This document shows positions 18,391 to 26,814 of a stretch of DNA of 64,000 nucleotides, one piece after another. The position numbers and the translations under genes were made by a program. Each line of letters opens with the position of its first letter. Position 1 is the stretch's first letter. Under the pieces are notes generated by a model. The model was given only the letters and a program-made list of their open reading frames with translations, was not told where the DNA came from and did not search any database. Where the stretch lies: the NCBI GenBank assembly GCA_964605665.1, contig CAZSDP010000024.1, positions 4,519 to 68,518 of the forward strand, in the 5' to 3' direction. Source of the stretch: CAZSDP01 sp964605665. GTDB lineage: Bacteria > Planctomycetota > UBA8108 > UBA1146.

Positions 18391-19482
18391 ATGCGGGCAC
18401 CGCTCTACATTACGGACACCGCTCCTGGCGGTGGAAAGACAGTCGTGACACTCGGACTCATCAGTGAGTTGGGTTCCAGTTTCGATTCGGTCGGTTTCAT
18501 CAAACCGGTCGGGCTGGCGCGAGTCCGCGCTGGTCACGATGGCATCGACATCGATGCGATGTTGGTCGACAAGGTTTGCCAAACTCGCGCGAACATCAAA
18601 GACATGTCACCGGTGAACTTGACTCCAGAAGCGTGGCCGCAGGTTAGTTCAGAAGAAGCGGACCGCATGCTCGGGAAGATTCGCGGATCCTTCGAAGCGG
18701 TGTCGAGTGGGCGTGATGTCACCGTGATCGAGGGAACGGGGCAGGCGGCGTTCGGCAATCTCTTTGGCCTCTCGAATGCTCGAGTGGCGCGCGAGCTGGG
18801 AGCACGTGTGTTGCTCACATCCGCCTTCAGCGATTTGGCGAAGAACGCCTTCGACATGGTTGAGCTGAACCGCGGCTACTTCGAGTCGAAGGGGGTCTCG
18901 GTGCTCGGCGCGATCGTCAACCGAGTTCCATCGGATGCACTCGAGAGCTACTCCGATTACGCCCGCGATCGATTCGCTGCGATGGGGCTCGAGCTCTTCG
19001 GAATCGTGCCGGAGGATCCCGGTCTGAAGACGTTCCATTTCCTGCAGGTCTCTGAGGTTTTGGATGGAGAGATGATCGCCGGAGAAGGAAAAGCAGAACG
19101 GATGATCGGGACCGTTCGCGTGGGTGCGATGGTACCCCACCGAGCGCTTCAGTACTTCCAGAGCGATTGCCTGGTGATCACTCCAGGCGATCGGGAGGAC
19201 GTCATCGTCGCAGTTTGTGCTGCTTCTGGACAAGATTCTGGCGGTCCGTGCGGATTGGTGCTCACTGGTGGAATTCGCCCGCATGAGCGGATTCTAGCCC
19301 TTCTGAAGGGGGCTGGCCTTCCAGTATTCCTCGCCCGCGAAGATTCCTACACAGTTGCGAGCAAGATCCACGACATAGAATTGCGAATTCAGCCGAATGA
19401 TGGAGAGAAGATCGCCCGGGTTCAGAGTTTGGTCTCTGGCCACGTCGAGGTCGATCGAATCATCGCCGCGCTGGAAGGCTAG
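18391..19482 (+). CDS. BioD-like P-loop protein with C-terminal DRTGG domain
   Basis: A 363-residue cytoplasmic protein. The N-terminal ~215 residues form a dethiobiotin-synthetase-like P-loop (AAA_26) with TDTAPGGGKTVV as its nucleotide motif and a GSS-type strand VTVIEGTGQAAFG. The C-terminal ~130 residues match the DRTGG domain seen at the N-terminus of large phosphotransacetylases (VGAMVPHRALQYF, LVLTGGIRPHE, PVFLAREDSYTVASKI). The phosphotransacetylase catalytic domain itself is absent. GAGGAGG lies upstream of the ATG. Such stand-alone proteins may sense nucleotides or acetyl-phosphate status; the specific role is unknown. It ends 4 bp before the kinase gene start. Confidence 0.8.
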   Translation: MRAPLYITDTAPGGGKTVVTLGLISELGSSFDSVGFIKPVGLARVRAGHDGIDIDAMLVDKVCQTRANIKDMSPVNLTPEAWPQVSSEEADRMLGKIRGSFEAVSSGRDVTVIEGTGQAAFGNLFGLSNARVARELGARVLLTSAFSDLAKNAFDMVELNRGYFESKGVSVLGAIVNRVPSDALESYSDYARDRFAAMGLELFGIVPEDPGLKTFHFLQVSEVLDGEMIAGEGKAERMIGTVRVGAMVPHRALQYFQSDCLVITPGDREDVIVAVCAASGQDSGGPCGLVLTGGIRPHERILALLKGAGLPVFLAREDSYTVASKIHDIELRIQPNDGEKIARVQSLVSGHVEVDRIIAALEG

Positions 19483-19486
19483 TCGT

Positions 19487-20734
19487 TTGGCGAAGACCGC
19501 GAATCGGGATTCGCAGAATCCGACCCTAAGACTCGGTCAAGAGTTGGTTCGTCGCCGCTTGGCGAGCTTGACTCAGATCCGGGAGTGTGTTGCTGCTCAG
19601 TCAGATCTGGAGCGGCGTGGTCAGACGGTACCGATCGGGAGCATCCTGGTCACCCGTGGGATCTTGACGTTGGAAGAGCTCAAGGGCTCTCTCTCGTCCC
19701 TTGGCCTCCTCTTCATGGCATGCCCTCAATGCCATCATGAGGTGCAGGTCTCTGACTACCAGAGCCAACGTGCTTACTACTGCAGTCGTTGCAGTGGGGA
19801 GTTGGTGTTCTCGAGTAACCGCCCTGAGACTCTCGATGGCTCGTTGAGCGGGTTGCCCGATCTTCCCACTGAAGATCTTGACGAGAAGTTCATCGGCGAA
19901 GAGGTCGGTGGGTGCAAGATCCTCTCCAAGATTGCCCGTGGAGGGATGGGGACTGTCTACCTCGGGGAGCAAGTTCATCTCGGACGCCGAGTCGCGGTGA
20001 AGATCTTGGCTCCCGAACTGGCACGAGATGAGTCGTTCGTGAAACGATTCATCCAAGAGGCCCGGGCAGTTGCCGAATTGAGTCACCCTTCGATCATCCA
20101 CATTATCGATGCCGGAGCGGCCAATGGTTGCTTCTACTTCACGATGGAATATGTCGAAGGTGAGAACCTCAGCAAGATCGTCAAGCAGCGAGGTCCGATT
20201 CCGCTCGGGGAGACGCTCCACCTGATGGAGCAAGTTGCGGATGCACTGTGCCATGCCCACAGCCGAGGCATCGTGCATCGGGACATCAAGCCGGACAATA
20301 TTCTGGTGACTCAGGCGGGTCAGGTGAAGCTCGCTGATCTCGGACTAGCGAAACGGACTTTTGACGAGAATGCTTCCGCGATCACCCAAGCTGGGTCGAT
20401 TTTGGGCACCCCGTACTACATGGCCCCGGAGCAGGCCCGTGATTTCCGCCTCGCGGATGAGCGCAGCGATCTTTACAGCCTCGGGGTAACGATATACAAA
20501 GTGCTCTCTGGATCGGTTCCTTACGACGGCCACAGCCCGATTGAAGTGATGATGAAGGCACTCCAAGGGGACAAGGTTCCCCTCGATCAGCGGGAGCCTT
20601 CGATTCCGCCAGAAGCGGTGGCTCTGGTGGACCGTATGATGCACGTCGATCCAGCTGGACGGTTCAAGAGTGCTGACATTTGTCGTAACGCGATTCAGAG
20701 TCTCAGGCGCCATCTGTCGGAGAATGCGCAATAA
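19487..20734 (+). CDS. soluble Ser/Thr protein kinase with N-terminal zinc ribbon
   Basis: Hanks-type kinase of 415 residues. A short helical segment (LGQELVRRRLASLTQIRE) resembles MshEN/GspE N-terminal modules. It is followed by a putative zinc ribbon with CPQC (79-82) and CSRC (about 99-102). The kinase domain spans about 138-400 with glycine loop ARGGMGTVYLG, Lys172 (VAVKIL), catalytic HRDIKPDN (Asp266), DLG instead of DFG (Asp284), and GTPYYMAPEQ in the activation segment. No transmembrane helix or sensor domain follows, unlike many bacterial PknB-type kinases. TTG at 19487 is chosen because GGAAGG is eight bases upstream and a start before that would overlap the previous gene deeply. All core catalytic residues are present. 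Confidence 0.9.
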   Translation: MAKTANRDSQNPTLRLGQELVRRRLASLTQIRECVAAQSDLERRGQTVPIGSILVTRGILTLEELKGSLSSLGLLFMACPQCHHEVQVSDYQSQRAYYCSRCSGELVFSSNRPETLDGSLSGLPDLPTEDLDEKFIGEEVGGCKILSKIARGGMGTVYLGEQVHLGRRVAVKILAPELARDESFVKRFIQEARAVAELSHPSIIHIIDAGAANGCFYFTMEYVEGENLSKIVKQRGPIPLGETLHLMEQVADALCHAHSRGIVHRDIKPDNILVTQAGQVKLADLGLAKRTFDENASAITQAGSILGTPYYMAPEQARDFRLADERSDLYSLGVTIYKVLSGSVPYDGHSPIEVMMKALQGDKVPLDQREPSIPPEAVALVDRMMHVDPAGRFKSADICRNAIQSLRRHLSENAQ

Positions 20735-20842
20735 GAGAGTCTCGTGTCGGTTCGTTGCGTTGCTTCTTAGTGGAAGCCTCGAACCGTTGTACTTCATGAG
20801 AAGATTCAGAGCTTCGAGCGGACCCACGATCGAAACGAGCCC

Positions 20843-21094
20843 ATGACCCAAAGAAACGATCGGTCAACATCGCCAGAACCATCGCCAGATACCTCGCCAG
20901 GCGCGGTGCGTGGTGCAATTTTGACATCTCTACAGATCGATTCACCGATCGAGGAGTTTCGAAGACACTTCGCAAAGAAGCAGCGGAGTTTTGAGGGCAC
21001 TGCGGACGGTCGTGCGATCGAAATCTATCGACTCGCCTTCGAGCTGGCTGAGCAACTGATTCGCCGGCAGCGTGGAGGTGAAGAGCGATGCTGA
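20843..21094 (+). CDS. small protein of unknown function, coupled to the Rad50-like ATPase
   Basis: An 83-residue ORF. The first ~25 residues are Ser/Pro/Thr-rich and look disordered; the rest is an amphipathic helical segment (SPIEEFRRHFAKKQRSFEG, AIEIYRLAFELAEQLIRRQ). It ends within the next gene with a 7-bp overlap, which suggests translational coupling and a shared complex. The ribosome site before ATG 20843 is weak. I do not recognise the family; reality of the gene rests on its overlap, orientation and helical pattern. Confidence 0.55.
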   Translation: MTQRNDRSTSPEPSPDTSPGAVRGAILTSLQIDSPIEEFRRHFAKKQRSFEGTADGRAIEIYRLAFELAEQLIRRQRGGEERC

Positions 21095-24000
21095 TCCGAT
21101 CCCTCCGGGCCGAGAACTTCATGAAGTTTCGGAGACTGCATATTTCCGAGATGCCATCACGTGGCCTGGTCGGAGTCATCGGGCGCAATGAAGGGGGGAA
21201 GACAACGATCGGTGAACTGATTCAGTTCGCCCTCTTTGGAAAGACGTTGTCAGTCTCTCGTGGCTCGATTCTCGATCTGATTCACTGGGATCAAGACCAC
21301 TGCGTGGTCGAAGTGGAATTCACTCATGATCGGGTCTATCGAGTTTGGCGGGAGATCGACCGCTACGGGACCAATTATGCCCGGCTTCTCGCGGTAGACC
21401 CCGATGACGCCTCCTCCACTGAAGAAGTTGCTTCCGGTGCGATGTTGGTCGCCCAGGAATTGGAAAATCGCCTCGGATTCTCCTTCGAAGATTTCTTGCG
21501 GTCCTTCTATCTCGCGGAACGAGACTTCCCTCGATCTCCCGAGAAGATGCGTGCATTCCTCGACCGGATGACCGGAATCGAAGTGCTCCTCGCTGCGCGC
21601 GATGCAGCAGGCGAAGAGATCGATGAACTGGAAGAGCGGTTCGCGACGATTCAAGCGCAGATCCGCAAGAATGATCAGCAGATTTCTCGCTATGAGCCCA
21701 ATGTTCGGAAGATTCCTGAATTGGAGGAGTCGCTCTCCGGTCAAGACGAGCAAGTCGGAGTCTTGAAAGAAGAGCAGCGGCGAGCAAAAGAGAGTCACCA
21801 GTCGATCGAATCTCGACTCTCTGCTCGCGATCGACTCCAGGATCGACTGGAAAAGCTCGAGAGCACACCGGCAAGTCAACTCCGGGGTGAGCTGAAGCAG
21901 ATTCGAAGCGATTTGCGAGGCGGGGCGCGAGACGGGCAAGACTCTGAAAATGCCGAGTTGATCGCCGGCTTCGACCAACTCGATCAGTTAAGTGATGAGT
22001 TGGATGACCTGAGTGGGTTGATCCAAAAGAGCGAGCAGGTGATCAGCGGCCGTCTCGAAGGAGATGGCAGCGACTCTTTCGGAGTGCGCTCGAGAGAAGA
22101 GAAGAAGCGATTTGAGCGGGCTCGCGGGCGACGCAGGATTCAAACGACTCTTGCGGCGTTGTTTTTCACGGTCGGATTTGCTCTCGCGGCGATTGCGCTC
22201 GTCGATCGATTTCAACTTCAGGGACCGGATCAGTGGATCATCCCAACGGAGTGGGGGACTCTGGGCGCTCGGACGATGACGGTTGGCGTTTCTGCCGCCC
22301 TGCTCTGGCTCATCACCGCCCTTCTCGTCGACCGCAGTAGCTACTGGCGGCAAGAGCTGCTCGAGGCGGATGCTGCTCTTTCTCGTTTGAATTTGGAGCG
22401 GGATGGGGCCTCGGAAACTCAAGAGCTGCTGAGCGGATTTCACGCTTCTTGTGATCGAGAGAGCATCGCAACCGTCGGAGCGACTCTGAAAGAAGCGCGT
22501 GACGAAGTGGTCCGCGAAAAGTCGAATCAATTCCTTGGCCGGGTCAATGCGACAGTCGTTCGAGGGGACTCGAATCTATTCCGTGATCTGGTGAAAGCGG
22601 AGCGACGAGTGATTCAACGGGGGCGCAATGCCGCAAAGAATGCTCGTAAGCAGGTTCAAGAGGTCTCAGAGCGACTGAAGAAGCAGCAATCGAAACGAGA
22701 CCGCGTTCAATCGGAGATTCGAGAGTATCAAAAGCAAGATGGACGCCGCGCGGAGCTGGAAGAGAAGAATTCTCAATTGCGTCGCACCGGCTCCGAGCTT
22801 CGAGAGCAGATGGACGTCCATCACCTCGCTCAAGAGCTTCTCGGAGAGACCGTGGATTCAATTCGCCACCGAGCCGGTCCAAGTTTGGGGAAGGGCATTC
22901 GGCGTTTACTCCCGTACCTGACCGACAATCGCTACCAAGATTTGCAAGTGACCCCGGACTTCGAACTCCGTCTCTTTACTGGTGCGAAGAGTGACTTCCT
23001 CGATAGCCATGAACTTTCTGGCGGTACGCTCGAGGGGTTGAGCTTCGGATTCCGCCTCTCATTCGCCCAGGCATTTGTGGGGGCGGTCACCCGAGTACCG
23101 CAATTCCTCTTCCTCGATGAACCGTTCCGAGCGATGGACCGAGAGAGGGTTCACCGAACTTTGCAGGCACTCCATCGACTTTCCGACGATCTGCCGCAAG
23201 TGATCGTTGTACTCCCCGATCTCGATTCGAATGAACGCGAGATCTTTGATCGAGTGATCGAAACCGAGGTGGGGGGGACAGAACTGCTCCTCGAATTGAA
23301 CGAGGCAGAGAGTGATTCTCAAGGTGTCGCTTCACCACGCTCGGAGTCTCCTGCTCCGGTAGAGGTTCCGAAAGCGAAATCTCTCAGCGATGGCAGATCT
23401 ACCCCTCAGGGCGATCAGAGGTCTCGATCGCATCGGTCGGCCGAAGAGCGCGGAGAGAAAGAGCAGCCTCGTTCTCGGAAGCGAAAGCGGAACCGCTCTC
23501 GACGAGAAAAGGTCGAAGCACCGACGCGAACACGTGACGAAGATCGTTCCCCTTCTTCTTCAGAAGCGACCGGGGGACGTGATCCGGAGCCGACCAGAGG
23601 TAGAGATTCTCGATCGAGTTCGACCGATACAGCACCGGAGGTCTCCAAGGAGGAGTCCACCAACCGTTCTGACATCGAATCACGAGCTGAACGACGCGAC
23701 CGTTCGAGTCGTCGCCGGCGCACCGAGGCCAGCGAGCATTCCACCGCGCGGTCGAGCTCTGATGAAGACCGCTCCGCCACTTCACCAGGAGAGGTGAGAG
23801 AGACTTCTCAACAGGGGAGCAAGTCGGAACGTGCTTCAGAGGAAGAGCGTCAGCCGGTTACCGTTGGAGAAGCTCGTCGAAAAAATGAAAGCACGCCGAG
23901 GGAGTCTTCCAATCTCGAGAACGCAGCCCCAGATCGTGATCGAAGTGCTGAGTCCGGTGAATCACTTCCTACTAAGTCACCTCCTGCAAAGGCTGAGGGA

Positions 24001-24165
24001 TCTTCTCCCGCAGATGACAAATCTGATCGAGAAGATCGGACTCCACGGCGTGTCATCGAAAACGAAGCGGAAGATCCTTCCCAGTTTCTGGCGGGGATCT
24101 TTGATGCTCCGACCAAGAAGAGTTCTTCTGACGAAGGTCCCCGGCGCCCATCGCCTCCCGGATAG
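21088..24165 (+). CDS. membrane Rad50/YhaN-like SMC-type ATPase with SR-rich disordered tail
   Basis: A 1025-residue AAA ATPase with an SMC-like fold. Walker A GRNEGGKTT is at 32-40. A coiled coil (about 170-340) leads to two hydrophobic helices near 352-372 and 394-415 separated by a short loop, as in the YhaN branch where the coiled coil carries membrane segments. A second coiled coil (about 430-600) returns to the head with signature LSGGTLEGLSFGF (about 641) and Walker B FLFLDEPF (about 676). After residue ~745 comes a charged, Ser/Arg/Glu-rich, low-complexity tail of about 280 residues with many RS, RRR and SSS runs, unlike typical YhaN. It may tether DNA, lipopolysaccharide or partner proteins to the membrane; function is not established. 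Confidence 0.85.
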   Translation: MLIRSLRAENFMKFRRLHISEMPSRGLVGVIGRNEGGKTTIGELIQFALFGKTLSVSRGSILDLIHWDQDHCVVEVEFTHDRVYRVWREIDRYGTNYARLLAVDPDDASSTEEVASGAMLVAQELENRLGFSFEDFLRSFYLAERDFPRSPEKMRAFLDRMTGIEVLLAARDAAGEEIDELEERFATIQAQIRKNDQQISRYEPNVRKIPELEESLSGQDEQVGVLKEEQRRAKESHQSIESRLSARDRLQDRLEKLESTPASQLRGELKQIRSDLRGGARDGQDSENAELIAGFDQLDQLSDELDDLSGLIQKSEQVISGRLEGDGSDSFGVRSREEKKRFERARGRRRIQTTLAALFFTVGFALAAIALVDRFQLQGPDQWIIPTEWGTLGARTMTVGVSAALLWLITALLVDRSSYWRQELLEADAALSRLNLERDGASETQELLSGFHASCDRESIATVGATLKEARDEVVREKSNQFLGRVNATVVRGDSNLFRDLVKAERRVIQRGRNAAKNARKQVQEVSERLKKQQSKRDRVQSEIREYQKQDGRRAELEEKNSQLRRTGSELREQMDVHHLAQELLGETVDSIRHRAGPSLGKGIRRLLPYLTDNRYQDLQVTPDFELRLFTGAKSDFLDSHELSGGTLEGLSFGFRLSFAQAFVGAVTRVPQFLFLDEPFRAMDRERVHRTLQALHRLSDDLPQVIVVLPDLDSNEREIFDRVIETEVGGTELLLELNEAESDSQGVASPRSESPAPVEVPKAKSLSDGRSTPQGDQRSRSHRSAEERGEKEQPRSRKRKRNRSRREKVEAPTRTRDEDRSPSSSEATGGRDPEPTRGRDSRSSSTDTAPEVSKEESTNRSDIESRAERRDRSSRRRRTEASEHSTARSSSDEDRSATSPGEVRETSQQGSKSERASEEERQPVTVGEARRKNESTPRESSNLENAAPDRDRSAESGESLPTKSPPAKAEGSSPADDKSDREDRTPRRVIENEAEDPSQFLAGIFDAPTKKSSSDEGPRRPSPPG

Positions 24166-24177
24166 GTGGTGATCCCT

Positions 24178-24945
24178 TTGTATTTCACTCCTGCGGGGAT
24201 GAAGCCCAGTGGGCGCTCTATTTTTGCCGCGGATTTGCACCTCGACGGAAGTGAGCGGGCGAGAGAGAGATTTCGCCGATTGCTTCGAGTCGCACTCGAA
24301 CGGGACGCCGCAGTCTTTTTGCTCGGAGACGTCTTCCACTATTGGCTCGGCCCTCGACACCTCGCATTACCAATGTTTCGGCGTGAACTCGAGATTCTTC
24401 GGGGCGCGGTCGGGTTGGGAACTCCGATTACCATCGTGCCGGGAAATCGCGACTTTCTCTTAGACGCAGCCTTCGGAGAAGAAACGGGAGTTCACGTCGC
24501 GCCAGACGCCATCGAGATTCAGCTCGCAGGAGAACGGATCCACCTCTCACACGGTGATCTGTTCGGGTCCTCCGACGTGAAGTATCTTCGTATGCGAAGA
24601 GTTCTGCACTCCAAGCCGGTCCGATTTGCCGCTCGTACCCTCCCGACCTTCTTGGTGGCTGCGGTCGCGCGGCGATTACGCCGCCACTCAGAAGAGGTGG
24701 TCGCTCAAAAGAGTGCGGAAACTCTCGCGCCTGATGTGGATCGGGTCAAAGAGCTCGTCGCTCAGGGGTATTCTCAAGTGATCTGCGGTCACTTCCACCA
24801 CGTTCGAGATGAGCCGTTGACCGAAGGGGGACGCAGTGGCCGATTCCGCGTGCTCGAGCCCTTCGAGGATCATGGGTACTTTCTCCAAGGAGATGCGAGC
24901 GGTTGGGCCGAAGAGCGTCTCGAAGAATCGATGTGCATTCAGTGA
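24178..24945 (+). CDS. LpxH-like UDP-2,3-diacylglucosamine diphosphatase (metallophosphoesterase)
   Basis: Calcineurin-like phosphoesterase, about 255 residues. Metal-binding blocks appear in order: ADLHLDG, GDVFHYWLG, PGNRDFLL, LSHGDLF and GHFHH. The GNRDFLL form is characteristic of LpxH, which cleaves UDP-2,3-diacylglucosamine in lipid A synthesis at the inner membrane. TTG at 24178 is chosen because AGGTGGTGATC, one mismatch from the ideal anti-16S complement, lies just upstream; ATG 24199 is an alternative. Because the upstream gene is Rad50-like, I considered an SbcD/Mre11 role, but the motifs fit LpxH better. The stop overlaps miaA by 4 bp. Confidence 0.78.
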   Translation: MYFTPAGMKPSGRSIFAADLHLDGSERARERFRRLLRVALERDAAVFLLGDVFHYWLGPRHLALPMFRRELEILRGAVGLGTPITIVPGNRDFLLDAAFGEETGVHVAPDAIEIQLAGERIHLSHGDLFGSSDVKYLRMRRVLHSKPVRFAARTLPTFLVAAVARRLRRHSEEVVAQKSAETLAPDVDRVKELVAQGYSQVICGHFHHVRDEPLTEGGRSGRFRVLEPFEDHGYFLQGDASGWAEERLEESMCIQ

Positions 24946-25934
24946 ATGAACTCCCCGTCGAGACCAGCGACCGCATTCAACCTCTTACCTTCGTCGTGAC
25001 CGGTCCAACTTGTGGTGGAAAAACCGGATGCTCTGCCCGTCTCGCTCGCCGCTTCGGAGGATCGATCTGGTCTCTCGATTCGATGAAGGTCTACCGAGGA
25101 CTCGATATTGGGACCGCGAAACCGACTCGGGAATTACAAAGCGAGCTCCGATTTGAGCTGCTCAATCTCCGCGATCCGTGGGAGAGATTCTCGGCCTCCG
25201 ATTACGTCGAAGAGTGGACCAAACTCGCTCAGGCGAGTGATCAGCCGCGGATCGTGTCGGGTGGCACGGTGTTCTACCTCAACACCCTGCGTGAAGGGCT
25301 CTTTACCGGCCCTGGTCCAGACGAGGAGGTGCGCAACCGATTGACTCGGGAAGCACAGGAGCGGGGATTACCGGAGCTTCATCGTCGGTTGAGGGAAATC
25401 GATCCGGTGGCTGCGTCAAAGATTCACGAGACCGATCTCCGCCGGACAGTGCGTGCCCTCGAAGTGTTCGAGGTGAGCGGTGAGCCGATTTCCGTTTGGC
25501 ACGCACGGAGATCGCCGATTCTCGATCCAAGGCGAACCCTCTATCTCGGGGTGTTTCGTCCGCGGGAAGAGCTCTATCGACGCATCGATGCTCGAGTCCT
25601 CCGCATGTATGACCAGGGGTGGGTCGAAGAAGTGAAGCGCCTTCTCGACGCTCACGATCCGCCGTGGGGGACCGAAGCGGCGCAGTCGATCGGCTACGAA
25701 CGGATTCGGCGCGCGGTGTTGGAAGGTCGAGACCCACGGGAGGAAGTGGAGCGCATTCAGTCGAGGACTCGTGGGTTTGCTAGAAATCAGCTGACGTGGG
25801 CGAGGAAGTTCCCGATCGAATGGTGGACTCCTGAAGAAATCGAGGAGCTCGTCGATCGCGTCGCTACGGCCATCGATCACGATCAGCTCCCGGAACCGGA
25901 CTCGGTCCGACGTGAGCGAAGTACCCAGATTTGA
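24942..25934 (+). CDS. miaA: tRNA dimethylallyltransferase
   Basis: MiaA adds a dimethylallyl group to N6 of A37 in tRNAs reading UNN codons. The 331 residues include P-loop GPTCGGKT, the DMAPP/tRNA-binding DSMKVYRGLDIGTAKP, the SGGTVFYLNTLREGL segment and a late QSIGYERI motif. The start is taken as GTG 24942, whose GTGA overlaps the previous stop, although the frame stays open upstream to 24903. A bidirectional hairpin terminator lies about 150 bp downstream. Confidence 0.95.
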   Translation: MNELPVETSDRIQPLTFVVTGPTCGGKTGCSARLARRFGGSIWSLDSMKVYRGLDIGTAKPTRELQSELRFELLNLRDPWERFSASDYVEEWTKLAQASDQPRIVSGGTVFYLNTLREGLFTGPGPDEEVRNRLTREAQERGLPELHRRLREIDPVAASKIHETDLRRTVRALEVFEVSGEPISVWHARRSPILDPRRTLYLGVFRPREELYRRIDARVLRMYDQGWVEEVKRLLDAHDPPWGTEAAQSIGYERIRRAVLEGRDPREEVERIQSRTRGFARNQLTWARKFPIEWWTPEEIEELVDRVATAIDHDQLPEPDSVRRERSTQI

Positions 25935-26085
25935 CGTCTCTTTGTTCGCCGCCGTTTTGACGACACACCGATTTGATGCTCCAGAGTGCTGGGTAGGTCT
26001 ACTCGAAATCAGCGACGGAGGTCGGCTTGCGACTCTTCGAGCGCTCCAAGGGGTGAAGTCACCTCTCTTGAGATTTGAGACAAGA

Positions 26086-26126
26086 AAAATCCCACGCACT
26101 CCTCAGGAATGCGTGGGATTCTTTTA
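26086..26126. terminator. bidirectional Rho-independent terminator
   Basis: An 11-bp perfect stem pairs AATCCCACGCA (26088-26098) with TGCGTGGGATT (26110-26120). Plus-strand RNA continues as CUUUUAU and minus-strand RNA as UUUUCUUG, so it works in both directions. It separates miaA from the convergent small lipoprotein gene. Confidence 0.9.
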
Positions 26127-26192
26127 TCTCGACGCTCACCTTCACTTTGTCGCAGCGACCGGTGGTGAAGGGGATCGTTGAAAAGTCGCGAT

Positions 26193-26423
26193 TTAGTAAT
26201 CTTCGAGAGGACGATCCTCGAGGTCCCAGATCACTCGATCGAAGTCGGTGCGGAACTCGTGGAAGTCGTTACCGATCTTTCGGAAGACGCGCTTCCAATA
26301 GCCGGGTGAAGAGACGCTGCTCTTCTCGCTGGCGGCGCAGCCGATCGCGCCGAAGGTCAAGGTACCTAGGCAGACGGCGACGCAGAGGGTACGACAGACC
26401 TGCGTGCGGATCATTTTGCGCAT
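26193..26423 (-). CDS. small predicted lipoprotein
   Basis: A 76-residue protein with a type II signal: hydrophobic core LCVAVCLGTLTFG and lipobox GAIGC, giving a mature chain of about 48 residues rich in aromatic and acidic residues (YWKRVFRKIGNDFHEFRTDF). AGGAGG is located six bases before the ATG, and a bidirectional terminator lies at its 3' side, so it is a single-gene unit. Family is not recognised; an outer-membrane or periplasmic anchor role is plausible. Confidence 0.75.
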   Translation of the reverse strand: MRKMIRTQVCRTLCVAVCLGTLTFGAIGCAASEKSSVSSPGYWKRVFRKIGNDFHEFRTDFDRVIWDLEDRPLEDY

Positions 26424-26564
26424 TCGAGCCTCCTGCTCGTCGAAGTAAGAAGACCGTTTCGGGCTCTTCAGATCCCACTCCCTTTACCGGGAGAGCACGG
26501 TCGAATCTACGATTTGATGGACCAGTTCCGGCCTTTTTGGCACCGGATTTCAGCAACCCGAGAC

Positions 26565-26612
26565 TCTGAGCGCTCCAGGGTCTGAACGCTCCAGGGTCTG
26601 AGTTCTCCAGGA
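26565..26612. repeat. three imperfect 16-bp tandem direct repeats in an intergenic region
   Basis: Copies are TCTGAGCGCTCCAGGG (26565-26580), TCTGAACGCTCCAGGG (26581-26596) and TCTGAGTTCTCCAGGA (26597-26612). They lie about 145 bp upstream of the small lipoprotein start in the 391-bp interval 26424-26814, between that gene (minus) and the 3' end of hslU (minus). Nothing else recognisable was seen in this interval. The repeats may be regulator sites or slippage products. Confidence 0.75.
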
Positions 26613-26814
26613 CATTGGCATTTCCCTGAAGGAGCGGAAATTAGCCAACGACCCCCGGGATGTCAACGCTCCGAAAGGACGGGCTCTCGGAGGAACTGAC
26701 TCTTAGGAACAGTATTGAACGCCTTCGTTGTCACGAGTGGGTCACCGCGTCTCGGCTGTGGCGGTGAGACTGCCAGAGGCCGAGTTTCACCGAATCCTCC
26801 CCTCCTCGCGTGAT

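Noticed and set aside
24178..24945. Phosphoesterase as SbcD/Mre11 nuclease partner of the Rad50-like ATPase
   Set aside because: The GNRDFLL and GHFHH forms fit LpxH better, and the chain is too short for SbcD with its cap domain. The possibility is kept only as a finding to test.
21088..25934. ATPase-kinase-phosphoesterase run as an anti-phage defence island
   Set aside because: It is embedded among housekeeping genes (tsaE, miaA) with no mobile element, nuclease or typical defence domain.
25912..26181. 89-aa plus-strand ORF after miaA
   Set aside because: It overlaps the miaA end and reads straight through the strong bidirectional terminator at 26086-26126, with no family-like sequence.
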